A DNA stretch of 64,000 nt from the NCBI RefSeq assembly GCF_900186465.1, contig NZ_LT891958.1, positions 124,001-188,000 on the forward strand, in the 5' to 3' direction. Positions 61,745-64,000 of the stretch are shown here, one piece after another. Each line of letters begins with the position of its first letter. Within the stretch, counting starts at the first letter, position 1. Below the pieces are notes generated by a model. That model did no database searches. It was not told the DNA's origin and saw nothing but the letters and a program-made list of their open reading frames with translations. This stretch comes from Centipeda felix. Its GTDB lineage: Bacteria > Bacillota > Negativicutes > Selenomonadales > Selenomonadaceae. Both the position numbers and the translations under genes were made by a program.

Positions 61745-63370
61745 TCATGCCTCTTTACGGTCGAACGGTACTTGTCCAAGCTCAAGGTCGGGATTGTTCT
61801 CGCGGATCCAGCCAAGTGCCCACTCGTTGTTGACGAGGAGGACGGGATTGCCGTTGCGGTCGTGGACGAACATGCCGCGATCTGCGCCGCGCAGATCGGC
61901 GGGCTTTATCTCGCGCCCATCGGGGAACGCGAGCCAGCGCGCCGTCTCGAACGGCTGCATCTGCATCGTGATCTCCGTGTTGTACTCGTTCTTCAGACGG
62001 TATTCGAGCACCTCGAACTGCAGCGTGCCGACCGTGCCGACGATATAGCTGTCAAGCCCCGCACCGACCTGCTCAAAGAGCTGGATCGCGCCCTCCTGCG
62101 TCAGCTGCTCGATGCCCTTGACGAACTGCTTGCGCTTCATCGTATCCTTTGCCGCGACGCGTGCGAAGCGCTCGGGCGGGAACACGGGGAAGTCCTCGAA
62201 CTTGAACTTGTGCGCGGGGTCGCAGAGCGTATCGCCGATGCCGAATACGCCGGGGTCAAACAGTCCCACGATGTCGCCTGGGTACGCCGTGTCGATGATC
62301 TGGCGATCCTGCGCGAGGAATTGCTGCGGCTGAGCGAGCTTGATAAGTTTTCCGCTCGGCGCGTGCCAGACGCTCATATTGCGGTCGAATTTTCCCGAGG
62401 TAATGCGGATAAAAGCGAGTCGGTCGCGGTGCGCGGGGTTCATATTCGCCTGAATCTTAAAGACGAATCCCGAGAACTGCTCATCGTCAGGCTCGATCAC
62501 GCCGTCCGAAGACATGCGCGGTGCGGGCGTCGGCGCGAGACGGATATACTCCTCAAGGAAGTTCTGCACGCCGAAATTCGTCATCGCAGAGCCGAAGAAC
62601 ATCGGCGTCAGCTCACCCGCATCAATCGCCGCGCGGTCAAATGCCTCGCCCGCGTCGCGCAGCAGCTCGATGTCATCCGCAAGAGCGGCGGCGGCCTCCG
62701 CGCCGACACGCTCCTTCCACGCGGGATCATCCATCTCAAACACCTCGGAGACACGCGTCTCCTGCCCGTGGCTCGTATCCTCGGCAAAGAGCTCGATGCG
62801 ATTCTTCTCGCGGTCATAGACGCCGCGATACGTGCCGTCCGTTCCGATCGGCCAGTTCATCGGGTAGGAACGGATGCCAAGTACGTTCTCCAGCTCGTCC
62901 ATGAGATCGAGCGGCGCCTTGCCGAAGCGGTCGAGCTTGTTGACAAAGGTAAAGATGGGGATGCCGCGCTGACGGCAGACGCGGAACAGCTTGCGCGTCT
63001 GTGCCTCAACGCCCTTTGCCGCGTCGATGATCATGACGGCACTGTCCACCGCCATCAGCGTGCGGTACGTGTCCTCACTGAAGTCCTGATGCCCCGGCGT
63101 ATCGAGGATGTTGATCCGATAGCTGTCATAGTCGAACTGCAGCACGGAGGATGTGACCGAGATGCCGCGCTGTTTTTCGATCTCCATCCAGTCAGAGACG
63201 GCATGACGCTGCGTCTTGCGCGACTTGATCGAGCCCGCGAGATGGATTGCCCCGCCGTAAAGCAGCAGCTTCTCGGTGAGCGTCGTCTTGCCCGCGTCCG
63301 GATGCGAGATGATGGCAAAGGTGCGTCGCTTCGCGATCTCGCGGTCGAGTTCTTCTTTCAGAGCTCCCAT
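61745..63370 (-). CDS. prfC: Peptide chain release factor 3
   Basis: A translational GTPase that recycles RF1 and RF2 after termination. The 541 residues have G1 IISHPDAGKTTLTEKLLLYG, the switch region KTQRHAVSDWMEIEKQRGIS, G3 ILDTPGHQDFSEDTYR, G4 FVNKLDRFGK, and domains 2 and 3 to VGTLQFEVLEYRLKNEYNTE and a C-terminal LGQVPFDRKEA. Length and order match the family. It lies 9 bases after the exodeoxyribonuclease gene and ends at a bidirectional terminator. Confidence 0.96.
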   Translation of the reverse strand: MGALKEELDREIAKRRTFAIISHPDAGKTTLTEKLLLYGGAIHLAGSIKSRKTQRHAVSDWMEIEKQRGISVTSSVLQFDYDSYRINILDTPGHQDFSEDTYRTLMAVDSAVMIIDAAKGVEAQTRKLFRVCRQRGIPIFTFVNKLDRFGKAPLDLMDELENVLGIRSYPMNWPIGTDGTYRGVYDREKNRIELFAEDTSHGQETRVSEVFEMDDPAWKERVGAEAAAALADDIELLRDAGEAFDRAAIDAGELTPMFFGSAMTNFGVQNFLEEYIRLAPTPAPRMSSDGVIEPDDEQFSGFVFKIQANMNPAHRDRLAFIRITSGKFDRNMSVWHAPSGKLIKLAQPQQFLAQDRQIIDTAYPGDIVGLFDPGVFGIGDTLCDPAHKFKFEDFPVFPPERFARVAAKDTMKRKQFVKGIEQLTQEGAIQLFEQVGAGLDSYIVGTVGTLQFEVLEYRLKNEYNTEITMQMQPFETARWLAFPDGREIKPADLRGADRGMFVHDRNGNPVLLVNNEWALGWIRENNPDLELGQVPFDRKEA

Positions 63371-63379
63371 AAATCTCCC

Positions 63380-64000
63380 TTACTTTAGTGTCAGTGATAC
63401 GGGGCAGTGATCGCTCCCGAATACATCCGCATGGATCTCCGCCGCCGCGATGCGGTCACGCAGCTCCTCGGAGACGAGGAAGTAGTCGATGCGCCACCCT
63501 GCATTCGTCTCGCGCGCATGGCGCAGATACGACCACCACGTATACGCCCCCGTGAGGTCGGGATAGAGCGCGCGGAACGTATCGACAAAGCCCGCATTGA
63601 GCAGCTCCGTGAACTTGCCGCGCTCCTCGTCTGTAAAGCCCGCGTTGCGGCGGTTGCTCTTCGGATTCTTGAGGTCGATCTCCGTATGCGCGACGTTGAG
63701 GTCGCCGCAGACGACGACAGGTTTTTTCGCACGCAGATCGAGCAGGAATGCGCGGAACGCATCCTCCCATGTCATGCGATAGTCGAGGCGCTCGAGTGCG
63801 CGCTTTGCGTTCGGTGTGTAGACCGTGACGAGATAGACGTCATTGAACTCCATCGTGATGACGCGCCCCTCGTGATCGTGCTCGGGGATGCCGATGCCGT
63901 ACGCCACGGAGAGCGGCTTCACGCGCGTAAAGATCGCCGTGCCCGAGTAGCCCTTTTTCTCTGCGCTGTAAAAATACTGCTCGTAGCCGGGCAGATCGAG
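63380..64000 (-). CDS. Exodeoxyribonuclease III, N-terminal part cut by the window end
   Basis: The last about 206 residues of an ExoIII/Xth-type endonuclease-exonuclease-phosphatase protein, which removes nucleotides and cleaves at abasic sites in base excision repair. Visible in order: [56 protein letters not shown] (catalytic Asp and Asn), [32 protein letters not shown] and the final [12 protein letters not shown] with the catalytic Asp-His. The N-terminal metal site lies outside the window. The pattern fits the ExoA/XthA type. Confidence 0.92.
   Translation of the reverse strand, partial: LDLPGYEQYFYSAEKKGYSGTAIFTRVKPLSVAYGIGIPEHDHEGRVITMEFNDVYLVTVYTPNAKRALERLDYRMTWEDAFRAFLLDLRAKKPVVVCGDLNVAHTEIDLKNPKSNRRNAGFTDEERGKFTELLNAGFVDTFRALYPDLTGAYTWWSYLRHARETNAGWRIDYFLVSEELRDRIAAAEIHADVFGSDHCPVSLTLK

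Overview
The window looks like chromosome from a Selenomonas-type Negativicute (a diderm member of the Firmicutes). The core genes are of Firmicutes type: whiA-yvcK-rapZ, rnmV-rsmA, a YaaO-like decarboxylase next to tmk, DegS, and a gap-pgk-tpiA-gpmI series. The same window also carries outer-membrane-type polysaccharide genes (a Wza-like exporter, Wzz, Wzx, Wzy and a WbaP-type initiating transferase). Housekeeping DNA is GC-rich with strong AGGAGG ribosome binding sites. The polysaccharide block (about 16.1-36.9 kb) and the AlbA-domain gene at 12.5-13.9 kb are visibly more AT-rich. Nearly everything from 1 to 56 kb reads on the minus strand. No database search was possible; names rest on motifs and recognised protein sequence.

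Layout. 0.05-5.5 kb: secG, a CNNM/CorC protein, a DEAD-box helicase, topoisomerase III and a YkvA-like protein. 5.6-10.4 kb: glycolysis (gpmI, tpiA, pgk, gap), with a strong promoter before gap and a hairpin terminator between gap and pgk. 10.7-12.4 kb (plus strand): class II aldolase plus mtnA, which fits the 5-deoxyribose / methylthioribose 'DHAP shunt'. 12.4-14.9 kb: an accessory insert whose far side holds a second, frameshifted copy of the mtnA 3' end, followed by a single-chain nucleotidyltransferase-HEPN (MntA-HepT-like) protein.

15.1-40.6 kb is a Wzx/Wzy-type surface polysaccharide locus transcribed towards the left end of the window: wza-like, wzz-like, wbaP-like, DUF4422 transferase, GT2, wzy-like, GT4, wecC, bi-domain dehydrogenase, CapK/PaaK-like ligase, AsnB-like amidotransferase, GT4, wzx-like, methyltransferase, heparinase-like, a GT-C/GT2/GtrA set, glf and a UDP-GlcNAc 4-epimerase. 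Remodelling is visible: the GT2 gene before gtrA has an in-frame TGA, an IS30-type transposase relic has truncated one gene, and the C-terminal end of a probable MBOAT acyltransferase survives as a fragment. WecC, the AsnB-like protein and Glf suggest a glycan containing an (amidated) N-acetylmannosaminuronic acid and possibly galactofuranose.

40.7-48.0 kb: AEC transporter, PHP phosphatase, rsmA, rnmV, DUF2442/DUF4160 pair, tmk, decarboxylase and a DegS-like kinase, many joined by 4-base stop/start overlaps. 48.1-56.2 kb: YgbA-like nitrosative-stress protein, soluble chemoreceptor, secreted unknown, polysaccharide deacetylase, whiA, membrane-anchored yvcK, rapZ and two Cof-type HAD phosphatases. 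56.3-61.7 kb (plus strand): a membrane-anchored unknown, NusG-II and Gx-transporter proteins, fumC, an RclA-like flavin reductase and a secreted unknown. The window ends with prfC and a partial exodeoxyribonuclease III, both on the minus strand.

The most distinctive non-coding signal is a family of TA-flanked elements with roughly 20-bp inverted ends: two copies of exactly 166 bp, one 64-bp deletion form whose first bases supply the fumC stop codon, one eroded copy, and two 33-bp relics that consist of little more than the two ends.
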